Assembly (NCBI RefSeq): GCF_000717175.1
Contig: NZ_JNYD01000033.1
Span: 1-62,280 of the forward strand
Direction of reading: 5' to 3'
Source of the DNA: Pseudonocardia autotrophica
Lineage (GTDB): Bacteria; Actinomycetota; Actinomycetes; Mycobacteriales; Pseudonocardiaceae
Length of the DNA: 62,280 nt
The position numbers and the translations under genes were made by a program. How positions within the stretch are numbered: position 1 is the first letter of the stretch; each line of letters begins with the position of its first letter. Positions 1 to 8,149 of the stretch are shown in pieces. A model generated the notes under the pieces. That model ran no database searches. It had not been told where the DNA came from and saw only the letters and a list, made by a program, of their open reading frames with translations.

Positions 1-101
1 CCACCCGCCTGGCCTACATGACCGACGAAGCCGTCGAAGGCCGCGACTCCTTCCTGCAGAAACGCGACCCCGACTGGTCGCCCTACCCCTGGCACTACTG
101 A
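1..101 (+). CDS. Enoyl-CoA hydratase/crotonase-family protein, C-terminal end (partial)
   Basis: Only the last 32 codons are inside the window, read in the frame whose codons begin at position 3, ending at TGA 99-101. The tail includes MTDEAVEGRDSFLQKRDPDW and ends SPYPWHY, which is the characteristic C-terminal helix (EGRxxFLxKRxPD) of actinobacterial enoyl-CoA hydratases of the MenB/EchA type. The family hydrates or otherwise remodels acyl-CoA thioesters; the exact substrate cannot be told from this fragment. A 40-bp palindrome follows five bases after the stop and probably terminates it. Confidence 0.75.
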   Translation, partial: TRLAYMTDEAVEGRDSFLQKRDPDWSPYPWHY

Positions 102-105
102 CCCC

Positions 106-145
106 GTGAGTGGCGATAGTCGCTATAGCGACCATCGCCACTCAC
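106..145. repeat. 40-bp palindromic element, copy 1 (terminator-like)
   Basis: Left arm GTGAGTGGCGATAGTCGC, a TATA loop, then the complementary arm with one mismatch (18-bp arms). It sits between two convergent gene ends and overlaps the stop codon of the HATPase gene at 142-144. A second 40-bp copy occurs at 40472-40511, so this is a dispersed repeat rather than a unique terminator. Confidence 0.85.
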
Positions 146-651
146 AGGGTGGGGACGGGCGGGCTGAGCAGGGTCACCACCGTGCCGTCGGCGGGCGCCG
201 GGCCGCCGCGGTGGATCAGGACCTCCGCCATCAGCACGGACATCATCGGCAGCCCGCGGCGCCGATTGACGTCCTCCTCGGGGCCGGGCCGCGGGAGCCA
301 GCGGCCGGTGTCGCGGATCCGGACCCGCAGCCGCCGCTGCCGGTCGACCGGCTCGACCTCGGCGACGACCTCGACCGTCCCGTCCGGCGCCCCGGGGGGG
401 AAGGCGTGCTCCACGGCGTTGCTCACCGCCTCGTTGACCGCGAGGAGGACGTCGAGGGCGGCGTCCTCCGGCCACCCGAGCTGCGCCAAGCGGCGGCGCA
501 GCCCGGTGCGCACCAGGCCCAGCGTCTCGAGCACGGCGGGGAGGCGGATCTCCCAGGCGTGTCCATGCCCGGCGGCCCGGGGCGCGGCACGACCCGGGCC
601 CACGCCCGGAGGCGGGCCCGCACGGTCAGACTGGTCCCGATGCGCTGGCAC
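142..651 (-). CDS. RsbW/SpoIIAB-like ATP-binding protein (HATPase_c_2)
   Basis: Predicted anti-sigma factor or serine kinase of a partner-switching module (169 aa from a GTG start; the first 30 or so residues are low complexity and the true start may be later). The N-box NEAVSNAVEHAF (about residues 91-102) and a G1-type segment IRDTGRW followed by RRRGLPMM define a GHKL ATPase fold. The next gene upstream on the same strand is a STAS anti-anti-sigma factor, the usual partner. No sigma-factor gene lies beside the pair, so the target is unknown. The family assignment is firm; the regulatory role is inferred. Confidence 0.85.
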   Translation of the reverse strand: MPAHRDQSDRAGPPPGVGPGRAAPRAAGHGHAWEIRLPAVLETLGLVRTGLRRRLAQLGWPEDAALDVLLAVNEAVSNAVEHAFPPGAPDGTVEVVAEVEPVDRQRRLRVRIRDTGRWLPRPGPEEDVNRRRGLPMMSVLMAEVLIHRGGPAPADGTVVTLLSPPVPTL

Positions 652-718
652 TACCCGAGAGTGTGACGCGCCTTGCCCCCGCAGGACCAGCCGGGCCGCC
701 GCACGGCGTCCCGCCGGG

Positions 719-1108
719 TCAGCCCCCGCTGCCGCGCGGCTCGCCGAGCGCCTCGGCCACGTCGTAGTACAGGGCGAGCACGCGCTCCAGGCCGGTGATC
801 TCGAGCGGCCGGACGACCGGCCGGTTGTGGTCGACGACCACCCGCAGCGGCTCGTCCTGCCGCTGGGCCGCCCGATGCGCGGTGACCAGCGCGCTCAGCC
901 CCGCCTGGTCGAGGAACTCGACCTGTGTGAGGTCGACCACGATCACGTCCACCGCGGGGTCGGCGAGCGCCCGGCCGACCGCCGCTTCCACCCGCGGGGC
1001 GGTGAACATGTCCACCTCCCCCGCGACCGTCACCACCATCGCGGGCCCCGCCCGGCGCGACTCCACGCGCAGCAGCTGCTCGGCCGCGGGAGCCTGGTCA
1101 CCTGTCAC
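719..1108 (-). CDS. STAS-domain anti-sigma factor antagonist-like protein
   Basis: 129 aa, a single STAS domain with the strand-helix signature VVVDLTQVEFLDQAGLSAL. RsbV/SpoIIAA proteins bind an RsbW-type kinase and are switched off by phosphorylation of a Ser in the D-S-x-G-L motif. Here that motif reads D-Q-A-G-L, so the phosphoacceptor Ser is replaced by Gln; the protein may be constitutively active or bind a different partner. It lies 67 bp upstream of the HATPase gene on the same strand and is probably co-transcribed with it. Confidence 0.85.
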   Translation of the reverse strand: MTGDQAPAAEQLLRVESRRAGPAMVVTVAGEVDMFTAPRVEAAVGRALADPAVDVIVVDLTQVEFLDQAGLSALVTAHRAAQRQDEPLRVVVDHNRPVVRPLEITGLERVLALYYDVAEALGEPRGSGG

Positions 1109-1180
1109 GCGCCACAGTCTTCCCGGCGACGTGGCCGTTCCGACAGGGCCCCACGCCTCCGGTCCCGGGCGGCGCGCCCC

Positions 1181-1654
1181 TCATCCGGCGTGCGCGTGGC
1201 CGGGCTCGGTGAGGGCGTGCCGGAGCCGCTCGCGCATGGCCGGGTGCATCGCCAGCCCGTCGAGCCGGTCGAGGGCCACCCAGTCCGCCTCACTCGTCTC
1301 CTCGCCGTCGGGCCGCGGGTCCCCGGACACCGGCCGGGCGTGCACGCACACCGCGAACTGCTGGCGCACCTCGCCGGTGCCGTCGACGATGACGTGGCCG
1401 GGGTCGCTGTAGACCCCGGCCACCCGCAGCACCTTGATCGCGACCCCGCTCTCCTCCGCCACCTCCCGCTCGGCCGCGTCGACCGCCGACTCGCCGACCT
1501 CGACGCGGCCGCCGGGGAGCTCCCAGAACCCGTCGTCGGCGCGCCGCACGAGCAGGACCCGGTCGGCGTCGTCGCGCACCACGGCGAAGACGCTCGGCGC
1601 GACGAGGGTGGGCCGCGGCGGGTCCGGATGGTGGTAGTACTCGGTGCGGGCCAT
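1181..1654 (-). CDS. Nudix hydrolase
   Basis: 157 aa. The Nudix box GX5EX7REUXEEXGU is complete ([18 protein letters not shown] followed by AEESGV, about residues 47-70), giving the Mg2+-binding helix that hydrolyses nucleoside-diphosphate-linked substrates. N-terminal [16 protein letters not shown] is the typical first strand pair. Substrate is not predictable. It precedes the STAS gene with a 72-bp gap on the same strand, so it could head the same transcript. Confidence 0.9.
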   Translation of the reverse strand: MARTEYYHHPDPPRPTLVAPSVFAVVRDDADRVLLVRRADDGFWELPGGRVEVGESAVDAAEREVAEESGVAIKVLRVAGVYSDPGHVIVDGTGEVRQQFAVCVHARPVSGDPRPDGEETSEADWVALDRLDGLAMHPAMRERLRHALTEPGHAHAG

Positions 1655-1877
1655 GGTCAGGGCACGGTCGCACCGGGGCGGTAGGGCTGGGAAGTGACGA
1701 AAGCCCTGTTCGGCAGCCCCCGCCCGGCCGATCGCTCCACACCCGACCGACCTTCACCCCACCGGGGCGAGGCGCGGGGACGGCGGGCCGCCCATCGTCC
1801 GATGCACGGCGAGCGGGGGAGGTCGCGGTGCCTGCGGCGGACGAACGGACGGGCACGCCCGGCACGGGGCGTGCAGC

Positions 1878-2147
1878 GTGCTGAGCGGCGACGAGGAACG
1901 CCTGCTCACGGCGATCGAGCGCCAGCTCCGCGCGGAGGACCCGGAGCTGGACAAACGGCTCGGGCGCGGCCTCGGGCCGCCCACCGGCAGGCGCCGCTGG
2001 CTCCTGCCCGTGCTGGTCACGCTGGCCGCGCTGTGCATCCTGGTCGGCCTGGTCGTTGCGGAGGCGGCGGTGTTCCTCGGCGGGCTGGCGCTGGCCGGGG
2101 CGGCGTGGATCGTCGTCCACCGGCGGCGCCGGGGCCGGCGGACCTGA
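1878..2147 (+). CDS. DUF3040 small membrane protein
   Basis: 89 aa from a GTG start. The N-terminus MLSGDEERLLTAIERQLRAE matches the DUF3040 signature (MLSxxEExxLxxIExxL), followed by two closely spaced hydrophobic segments (about residues 41-60 and 62-80) and a basic tail. DUF3040 proteins are widespread in actinobacteria, with no established biochemical role. Its stop lies 3 bp from the stop of the convergent SulP gene. Confidence 0.85.
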   Translation: MLSGDEERLLTAIERQLRAEDPELDKRLGRGLGPPTGRRRWLLPVLVTLAALCILVGLVVAEAAVFLGGLALAGAAWIVVHRRRRGRRT

Positions 2148-2150
2148 CCG

Positions 2151-3878
2151 TCACCCCGGCTGCGGCGCGGTCCAGCGCGCGCCGGTCTCCCGCCGGAAGG
2201 CGTCGACGGCGGCGTCGAGGGTCGGGAAGAAGTGCGCGGGGTCGAGGGTCCCGGTCAGCTCGTAGCGGTCGATCTTGCGGCGCACGGGGTCCTTCATCTC
2301 GGCGAACACGAGGTGCACGCCGCGGCCGTTGAGGGCGACGTCCAGGTCGTGGAGCATGTCCGCCGCCGTCGTGTCGACGTCCGTGATCGGCTCGGCGGCC
2401 ACCACGATCCAGCGGGGCGCGGGGTCGCTGCGGCTGCGCCGTTCCAGCTGCTCGCGGAAGGTGCGGGCGTTCGCGAAGAAGAGCGGCGCGTCGAACCGGA
2501 CGAGGACGCAGCCCGGCAGCAGCTCGGCCTCGGGGTAGCTGCGGACGTCGTGGAAGCCCGGCAGGCCGGGCACCCGGCCGAGCACCGTCTGGTACGGCCA
2601 CCACGCGCGGCGGAACACGTTGCCGATCGAGAGCGCGACGGCCACCGCGATCCCCGGCAGCACGCCGAGCAGCACCACCCCGAGGAAGGCCGCGACCGAC
2701 AGCGCGAACTCCGTCCGCCGCACCCGGAACAGCCGCACCGTCCCGGGGACGTCGGCGAGCGAGACGGATGCCGCGATCACGACGGCCGCGAGCGTCGGCT
2801 GCGGCAGGGTGCGCAGCAGGCCCGGGGCCAGCAGCAGGATCAGCGTGATCGCGGCCGCCCCGACCAGGCCCGTCACCTGCGTGCGCGCCCCGACCTGCAC
2901 GGCCACGGCCGTGCGCGACCCACTCGTGCTGACCGGGAAGCCCTGGAAGAAGCCGGCCGCGAGGTTCGCCGCGCCGATCCCCACCATCTCCCGGTTGCCG
3001 TCGATCGTCCGGCCCTCCCGCGCCGCGAAGGACGAGGCGGTCGAGATGGTGTCGGTCAGCGAGACGAGCGCGATGCCGGCCGCGCCGGCCAGCAGCGGGA
3101 GGACGTCCGACAGCCCGATCAGGGGCAGGGTGGGCGGCGGGAAGCCCTGCGGCAGCGTGCCGACGAGCACGACGCCCCGCTCGTCCAGCCCGAACAGGGC
3201 CGCCGCAAGCATCGACAGCACGACCACGACGAGCACCCCGGGGATCCGCGGGAGCACCCGCGGCAGCACCCCGATGAGGATCAGGCCGCCGAGGCCGACG
3301 GCCAGCGCCGCCGGCACGACCTCACCGGCGAGCACGCCCTGCACGAACCCGGCGACCTCGCCGCCGAAGCCCTTGGCGTCGACCGAGAACCCGCAGAGCT
3401 TCGGGAGCTGCCCGACGAAGATCGTCAGGGCCAGCCCGTTCATGTAGCCGATCATCGTCGGCTTCGAGATCAGGTCCGCGACGAACCCGAGGCCGCCCAG
3501 CCCGGCGACCATCATGATCGCGCCGGTCATCAGCGCGAGCGCTGACGCCAGCACGACGGCGCGCTGCGGGTCGCCGTCCGCCGCGACGAGCGGGAGGACC
3601 GTCGCCGCGATCATCGGGCCGAGCGAGGAGTCCGGCCCGAGCACGAGGATCCGCGACGGGCCGAAGACCGCGTAGGCGAGCAGGCAGAGGATCGACGTGT
3701 ACAGGCCGGTGATCGCGGGCAGCCCCGCCAGCTCCGCGTAGGCCATGCCCTGCGGCACGAGCAGCGCCGTCAGGACCAGGCCGGCGACGAGGTCGCGGGG
3801 CAGCCACGCCCGGCGGTAGGACCGCAGCATCGCCAGGCCCGGGACCGGCGAGGACTCCCCGTTCACGCCGCCCAGCAT
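2151..3878 (-). CDS. SulP-family anion permease with C-terminal STAS domain
   Basis: About 575 aa from the ATG at 3878 (an upstream in-frame start at 3905 is possible). The Pfam-type Sulfate_transp core begins RDLVAGLVLTALLVPQGMAY with the conserved GLY(T)S and LVLGPDSSLGPMIA segments and 10-14 hydrophobic helices; the last 120 residues form a STAS domain (about 450-560). SulP proteins move sulfate, bicarbonate or related anions across the cytoplasmic membrane; this sequence alone does not fix the anion. The gene is convergent with the DUF3040 gene. Confidence 0.92.
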   Translation of the reverse strand: MLGGVNGESSPVPGLAMLRSYRRAWLPRDLVAGLVLTALLVPQGMAYAELAGLPAITGLYTSILCLLAYAVFGPSRILVLGPDSSLGPMIAATVLPLVAADGDPQRAVVLASALALMTGAIMMVAGLGGLGFVADLISKPTMIGYMNGLALTIFVGQLPKLCGFSVDAKGFGGEVAGFVQGVLAGEVVPAALAVGLGGLILIGVLPRVLPRIPGVLVVVVLSMLAAALFGLDERGVVLVGTLPQGFPPPTLPLIGLSDVLPLLAGAAGIALVSLTDTISTASSFAAREGRTIDGNREMVGIGAANLAAGFFQGFPVSTSGSRTAVAVQVGARTQVTGLVGAAAITLILLLAPGLLRTLPQPTLAAVVIAASVSLADVPGTVRLFRVRRTEFALSVAAFLGVVLLGVLPGIAVAVALSIGNVFRRAWWPYQTVLGRVPGLPGFHDVRSYPEAELLPGCVLVRFDAPLFFANARTFREQLERRSRSDPAPRWIVVAAEPITDVDTTAADMLHDLDVALNGRGVHLVFAEMKDPVRRKIDRYELTGTLDPAHFFPTLDAAVDAFRRETGARWTAPQPG

Positions 3879-4013
3879 GGCGCGACCGGCGGCGCGCCCC
3901 CTCACCCCGGCGGTGTGGGCGGGTCCGTCTCACCCGTGCGGGGTGACGGCCCCCGGCCGCCGCAGGTCCATCGTCGGGCCGTGGCCCGCACACCCGATCG
4001 TCACGGCAGCGGG

Positions 4014-4562
4014 GTGGCGACGGGCGGCTCCCCCGCCGCGTCGACCCGTCCCGGGCTGCCCCGCAGGCTGTTCCGGCACACCCCGCTCAGCCGGTACCGG
4101 TGGCACAGCGAGGAGGACCTCTCCCAGGCGATCTACGGCACCGTCATCGGCGCGGCCGGGATCGCGGTCGGCAGCGCGCACGGCGACCTCCGCGAGATCG
4201 TCCTCACCGTGGTGGTGACCGTCGCCGTGTACTGGGCCGCCGAGCGGTACGCGGACGTGCTCGCCGCCGCCGTCCACGCCGGCGGCCGGGCCGAGCGGGT
4301 GCGGGCGGCGCTGCGGCGCGGGCTCCCCGTCGTCGAGGCGGGGCTGACGCCGCTCGTGCTGCTGGTCGTCCTCGCGCTGCTCACCGGGCGCCTCCCGCTC
4401 GCAGTGTTCGTCGCGCTCGGCCTCGCCACGGTCATGCTCGGCGGCTTCGGGCACGTGGCGGCCCGCCGGGCCGGGGCCTCCGTGGTCCAGGCGGTCGGCT
4501 GGGGCCTGTGCAGCGCGGCGCTGGGCGGGCTGGTCATCGGGCTGAAGATGCTGCTCCACTGA
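4014..4562 (+). CDS. Hypothetical multi-pass membrane protein
   Basis: 182 aa from GTG 4014; the open frame extends upstream to 3915 but the upstream residues look non-coding. A short basic N-terminus (RRLFRHTPLSRYRWHSEEDL) precedes about five hydrophobic segments. I do not recognise the family. It lies between the divergent SulP gene and an FAD oxidoreductase 25 bp downstream, with which it may be co-transcribed. Start choice is uncertain. Confidence 0.7.
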   Translation: MATGGSPAASTRPGLPRRLFRHTPLSRYRWHSEEDLSQAIYGTVIGAAGIAVGSAHGDLREIVLTVVVTVAVYWAAERYADVLAAAVHAGGRAERVRAALRRGLPVVEAGLTPLVLLVVLALLTGRLPLAVFVALGLATVMLGGFGHVAARRAGASVVQAVGWGLCSAALGGLVIGLKMLLH

Positions 4563-4587
4563 GGCGGGGACGACTCCGGGGGGCGGC

Positions 4588-6048
4588 ATGCAGGTCGTGG
4601 TCGTGGGCGCGGGTGCGGCCGGACTGATGGCCGCGCTGCTGGCCGCGCGCGCCGGGCACCAGGTCACCGTGCTGGAGCGCGAGGCGCTGGAGCCCGCCGG
4701 GTCGGTCGAGGAGGCCGCCGGCCGGGCCTTCCGCCGCACCGCGCCGCAGATCGTGCAGCCGCACGTGCTGCTCGCCCGCTACCGGCTCCTGCTGCGCGAC
4801 CACCTGCCGGACGTCCACGCGGGGCTGGTCGGCGACGGTGCCGTCGAGTCCCGCCTCGAGGCCCAGCTCCCGCCCACGCTCCGCGGCCTCGTCCCCGAGC
4901 CCGACGACGACCGCTACACCATGCTGCTCACCCGCCGGTCGACGCTGGACCGGGTCCTCGACGCATGCGTGCGCGCGGAGCCCGGGATCACGCTGCGCAC
5001 CGGCGCGACCGTCCGCGGGCTGCGGACCCGGGGCGGCGCCCCGCCGGAGATCACCGGCGTCCGCCTCGGCCACGGCGAGGTGGCCGCCGACGTCGTGGTC
5101 GACGCGGCGGGGCGGCGGTCCCGGATCGACGGCTGGCTGGCCGACGCAGGCGCGCGGCCGCGGCCCCTCGTCACGGCCGACTGCGGCCTCGCCTACTACA
5201 GCCGGCACTACCGGCTGCGGAGCACGGACGGCCTGCCCGGGCGCGCGGACAACCGCACGATCCTCCCGCTCGACGAGTTCGTCGCCGGGATGTGGGGCGC
5301 CGACAACGGGACCGTCGTGCTGGGGCTGTGCCCGCTGGCCGAGGACCATCGATTCCGCGTCCTGAAGGACCCCGACGTGTTCACCGCGGTCTTCGCCACC
5401 GTGCCGGGCCTGCGGGGCTGGCTCGACGTGCTGGAACCGATCAGCGACGTGTTCCCGATGGGCGGTCTCCACAACACCCTGCACCGGCTGGTCGACGAGG
5501 CCGGCCCGATCGCCCTGGGGCTGCACGCCGTGGGCGACGGCGTCTGCACCACCAACCCGACGCTCGCCCGCGGGCTGGGCGTGGCCCTCCGCACCGCGCT
5601 CGACCTCGTCGACGTCCTCGCCGCGCACCCCCGCGACCCGCACGCCCGCGCCCTGGCGCACGACGCGGCGATCACCGAGGGCGTCGAGCCGTTCTACGTC
5701 GACCAGGCACGCACGGACGCGGCCCGGCTCGCCCGGGTCCGCGGGGTGCTGCACTCGCGGGGCGTGCTCGCCGGGCGGCCCGCCGCACCGGCGGCGCCCC
5801 CGCCGCCGGCCCCGTCGGCCGACCGGGTGGGGTTCGACGAGCTCTCCGCCGCGGCCCTGGTCGACGCGCCCCTCTTCCGCGCCGCCACCTCGGTGCGGGG
5901 CATGCTCGCCCGCCCCGAGGACGTCTACACCGACCCCGCCGTCGTCGCCCGGGTCCGGGAGGTGCAGGCCACCCACCACGACGCGGTCCCCGGGCCCGCC
6001 CAGCCCGACCCCGACCGCCTCGCCTCGGCCCTCGCCACGCGGGCCTGA
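4588..6048 (+). CDS. FAD-dependent monooxygenase-type oxidoreductase
   Basis: 486 aa. The N-terminus VVVVGAGAAGLMAALLAARA is a Rossmann dinucleotide-binding motif, with the E at the end of the second strand (LER, about residue 31). A second FAD segment VVVDAAGRRS (about 169-178) and the flavin-proximal VGDGVCTTNPTLARGLGVAL (about 315-335) resemble UbiH/PHBH-like hydroxylases. The C-terminal third is proline/alanine-rich and atypical. The substrate is unknown; the neighbouring membrane protein gives no clue. Confidence 0.8.
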   Translation: MQVVVVGAGAAGLMAALLAARAGHQVTVLEREALEPAGSVEEAAGRAFRRTAPQIVQPHVLLARYRLLLRDHLPDVHAGLVGDGAVESRLEAQLPPTLRGLVPEPDDDRYTMLLTRRSTLDRVLDACVRAEPGITLRTGATVRGLRTRGGAPPEITGVRLGHGEVAADVVVDAAGRRSRIDGWLADAGARPRPLVTADCGLAYYSRHYRLRSTDGLPGRADNRTILPLDEFVAGMWGADNGTVVLGLCPLAEDHRFRVLKDPDVFTAVFATVPGLRGWLDVLEPISDVFPMGGLHNTLHRLVDEAGPIALGLHAVGDGVCTTNPTLARGLGVALRTALDLVDVLAAHPRDPHARALAHDAAITEGVEPFYVDQARTDAARLARVRGVLHSRGVLAGRPAAPAAPPPPAPSADRVGFDELSAAALVDAPLFRAATSVRGMLARPEDVYTDPAVVARVREVQATHHDAVPGPAQPDPDRLASALATRA

Positions 6049-6056
6049 GCGGCGGA

Positions 6057-6314
6057 TCAGGCCGGCTCGTTCCCCGCCCGCTTCCGGGCGGCGCCGAAGC
6101 GCTGCTGGACGTTCTGCTTGGTCGTGCCGTAGAGCGCGCCGATCTTCGACCAGCTCGCGCCGGCCTCGCGGGCCTCGGCCGCGCGGCGGCGCTCGACCTC
6201 CTCAGCGGCACGGCGCAGGTCCCTCGCCGCGGCCAGGGCCTCGAGGGGGCTCCCGGCGGCCGCGAGGGCGTCGAGGGCCTTCTGCACGTGCTTGAGGCCA
6301 CCGTCAGCCGACAC
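6057..6314 (-). CDS. Small helix-turn-helix protein
   Basis: 85 aa from a GTG start that lies one base from the first of three tandem operators. The C-terminal half GASWSKIGALYGTTKQNVQQ is a typical actinobacterial homeodomain-like HTH (GxSWxxIGxxxGxTxQxxxxRF); the N-terminal half is a highly charged alanine-rich helix. The position of the operators suggests autoregulation. The start codon sits almost on the operator, so the mRNA may be leaderless. The function beyond DNA binding is unknown. Confidence 0.75.
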   Translation of the reverse strand: MSADGGLKHVQKALDALAAAGSPLEALAAARDLRRAAEEVERRRAAEAREAGASWSKIGALYGTTKQNVQQRFGAARKRAGNEPA

Positions 6315-6315
6315 G

Positions 6316-6381
6316 CGTCAATGCTAGCTTGACGCCTCCCTCGTCAATGATAGGTTGACGAACGTCAACTCGGTATTGACG
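6316..6381. promoter_or_regulatory. Three tandem 19-bp operators, CGTCAA-N7-TTGACG
   Basis: Perfect 6-bp inverted arms around a 7-bp spacer occur at 6316-6334, 6342-6360 and 6363-6381. Centre-to-centre distances are 26 and 21 bp, i.e. roughly 2.5 and 2 helical turns. They fill the gap between the divergent genes at 6057-6314 and 6415-6741. The spacers differ (TGCTAGC, TGATAGG, CTCGGTA) while the arms are identical, which points to protein binding rather than to simple tandem duplication. Confidence 0.85.
6329..6356 (+). promoter_or_regulatory. Candidate promoter overlapping operators
   Basis: TTGACG (6329-6334), a 16-bp spacer and TAGGTT (6351-6356) resemble a housekeeping -35/-10 pair pointing to the gene at 6415. 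Both boxes lie within operator arms, so a bound repressor would block polymerase. This is inferred from sequence only. Confidence 0.4.
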
Positions 6382-6414
6382 GGCACCGACGGGACACCGA
6401 CGCAGGAGGTGTGT

Positions 6415-6741
6415 GTGCGGATGGACGGGCGGATCCACCAGCAGGGCCGGGCGGAGCGCGACCGGCGCGCGACGGCGCCGGACCGGGAGCTGCGCCGCGC
6501 CCTCCGCGCGGTCTACTTCGCGGTCGCCGCGCTGCGGCACGCGCCGCGGTCGCCGCAGGTCTCCCGGGCCATCTCCGAGGCGAGCACGGCCGTCGCCACG
6601 CTGCCCGGCGGCTTCGTGGCCGAGGCCCTCTACCGGCTCATCGGCACCATCGAGGACTGCCACCGCGCGGGCACGGCGAACTCCACGCGGCTCGACGAGC
6701 GGTGGCGCACCGCCACCGCCGCGGTGCGACTGGCGGGTTGA
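6415..6741 (+). CDS. Hypothetical protein divergent from the HTH gene
   Basis: 108 aa from GTG 6415 (AGGAGG at 6404-6409, 5-nt spacing); ATG 6421 is an alternative. The N-terminus is very basic (QQGRAERDRRATAPDRELRR) and the remainder is alpha-helical with no Cys or recognisable motif. The family is not recognised. It shares the three-operator region with the HTH gene, so the two are likely co-regulated. Confidence 0.65.
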   Translation: MRMDGRIHQQGRAERDRRATAPDRELRRALRAVYFAVAALRHAPRSPQVSRAISEASTAVATLPGGFVAEALYRLIGTIEDCHRAGTANSTRLDERWRTATAAVRLAG

Positions 6742-6751
6742 GCCGGGCCGG

Positions 6752-7120
6752 TCAGGTCCGCTCGGCCACCAGCAGCTGCCGACCCTCGGGGTCGGTGACG
6801 TTGACGAACGTGCCCCAGCCCTCGGTCGTCGGCTCGGACACCTCGACGCCGGCGGCCCGGGCCTCGGCGGCGAAGGCGGCGACGTCGTCGGTCGCGAAGG
6901 TCATCGGGTAGCCCTGGTCCGGGTCGCGGCCGAAGTCCTTGGCCGCGCTCAGCACCACCGACGTCTCCGCTCCCGGCGGCCGCACCTCCACCCAGCGCGC
7001 ACCCGGCCACATCTCGGCGTCGGTCACGGTCTCGAACCCGAGCCGCCCGAAGAAGTCCAGCATCCGGTCCTGGTCGGCGACGGCGAGGATGGCGCCCGCC
7101 ACCCTCCTGATCCCGCTCAT
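6752..7120 (-). CDS. VOC-family (glyoxalase/bleomycin-resistance fold) protein
   Basis: 122 aa from ATG 7120. GAILAVADQDRMLDFFGRLG followed by FET (first betaalphabeta unit) and the C-terminal TFVNVTDPEGRQLLVAER are the standard VOC signature. Such proteins coordinate a divalent metal and act as lyases, isomerases, dioxygenases or drug-binding proteins; the specific activity cannot be inferred. It is divergent from the hydrolase at 7236. Confidence 0.85.
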   Translation of the reverse strand: MSGIRRVAGAILAVADQDRMLDFFGRLGFETVTDAEMWPGARWVEVRPPGAETSVVLSAAKDFGRDPDQGYPMTFATDDVAAFAAEARAAGVEVSEPTTEGWGTFVNVTDPEGRQLLVAERT

Positions 7121-7187
7121 GCGGCCATCGTGGCAGCGACCCGCTGCGAGGGGAAGCGTTCCGCCCCGCACTTTGCGAACGACGTAC

Positions 7188-7230
7188 GCGATCGGCTACC
7201 GTTGTTTGCGAACGCCGATCGCGAAGGAGG
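7188..7230 (+). promoter_or_regulatory. Inverted repeat and strong RBS before the hydrolase gene
   Basis: GCGATCGGC (7188-7196) and GCCGATCGC (7214-7222) form a perfect 9-bp inverted repeat with a 17-bp spacer. TTTGCGAACG also occurs twice as a direct repeat (from 7172 and 7205). A Shine-Dalgarno GAAGGAGG (7223-7230) follows, 5 nt before the GTG. The repeat may be an operator or a hairpin in the 5' leader. Confidence 0.55.
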
Positions 7231-7235
7231 CAGCG

Positions 7236-8144
7236 GTGGTGACGCGGTACGCCCACAACGGCCAGGTCCGGATCGCCTACGAGGACCTGGGTGGAGCCGG
7301 CGGCGAGCCGTTCCTGCTGGTCATGGGCCTCGGCGCCTCCCGCGCCTGGTGGCCGGCGGGGTTCGTGGCGGCCCTGGTCGAGGCGGGCTTCCACGTCGTC
7401 TCCTACGACCAGCGGGACGCGGGCGAGTCCACGCACTTCACCGACCACGAGCAGGTGCACCCGTTCGTCGGGCTCTTCCGGCGGCGGCCGGTGGCCTACA
7501 CGGCGGAGGACATGACGGACGACGCCGTCGCGGTGCTCGACGCGATGGGCTGGGACACCGCGCACCTGTTCGGCCACTCGCTGGGGGGCCTGCTCACGCA
7601 ACGCTTCGCGCTGCGCCACCCGGACCGGGCCCGGACCATCACGGTCTCCGGCGCCATGCCCAGCGACGCGCGCGGGCTCGCGCAGCTGCGGCACGTCCGC
7701 CTCGGCTTCGTGCTCCGGGCGTCCCGGCTCGCCACCCCGGAGGACGACGAGGGCCACGTCGCCGCGGGGGTGGCGCTGGCCCGGCGGATCTCCTCACCCG
7801 GGTACGCCTTCGACGAGACCACCGCACGCACCGCCGTGCGGCGGGAGCTGGCGATCTCCCACGGCCTCCACGACGCCGGGGCGCAGGGCAGGCAGACGGG
7901 CGCGCCGTGGAGCGGCGGCCGGTTGGCCGCGGTCCGCACGCCCACGCTGGTCCTGCACGGCGAGCAGGACCCGGTCGTCCGCCCGTCGGCGGCCCGGGCC
8001 ACCGCGGCCGCGATCCCGGGCGCCCGCCTGGTGCTGCTGCCCGGCGTCGGCCACGACCTGCCGCGGGAGCTCTGGCCGCGCGTCGCCGGCGAGATCCGGG
8101 CGCTGGCCGACCGCGCCGCACCCCCGGCCGCCACCGGACGCTGA
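7236..8144 (+). CDS. Alpha/beta hydrolase
   Basis: 302 aa from GTG 7236. Nucleophile elbow GHSLGG (about residues 111-116), acid in LHGEQDPVVRP and histidine in LPGVGHDLP give a complete Ser-Asp-His triad. The oxyanion segment LLVMGLGASR is present. The sequence resembles the TAP/epoxide-hydrolase-like group of esterases; the substrate is unknown. The 3' end is only a few bases from the truncated end of a methyltransferase remnant on the other strand. Confidence 0.9.
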   Translation: MVTRYAHNGQVRIAYEDLGGAGGEPFLLVMGLGASRAWWPAGFVAALVEAGFHVVSYDQRDAGESTHFTDHEQVHPFVGLFRRRPVAYTAEDMTDDAVAVLDAMGWDTAHLFGHSLGGLLTQRFALRHPDRARTITVSGAMPSDARGLAQLRHVRLGFVLRASRLATPEDDEGHVAAGVALARRISSPGYAFDETTARTAVRRELAISHGLHDAGAQGRQTGAPWSGGRLAAVRTPTLVLHGEQDPVVRPSAARATAAAIPGARLVLLPGVGHDLPRELWPRVAGEIRALADRAAPPAATGR

Positions 8145-8149
8145 CCGGC

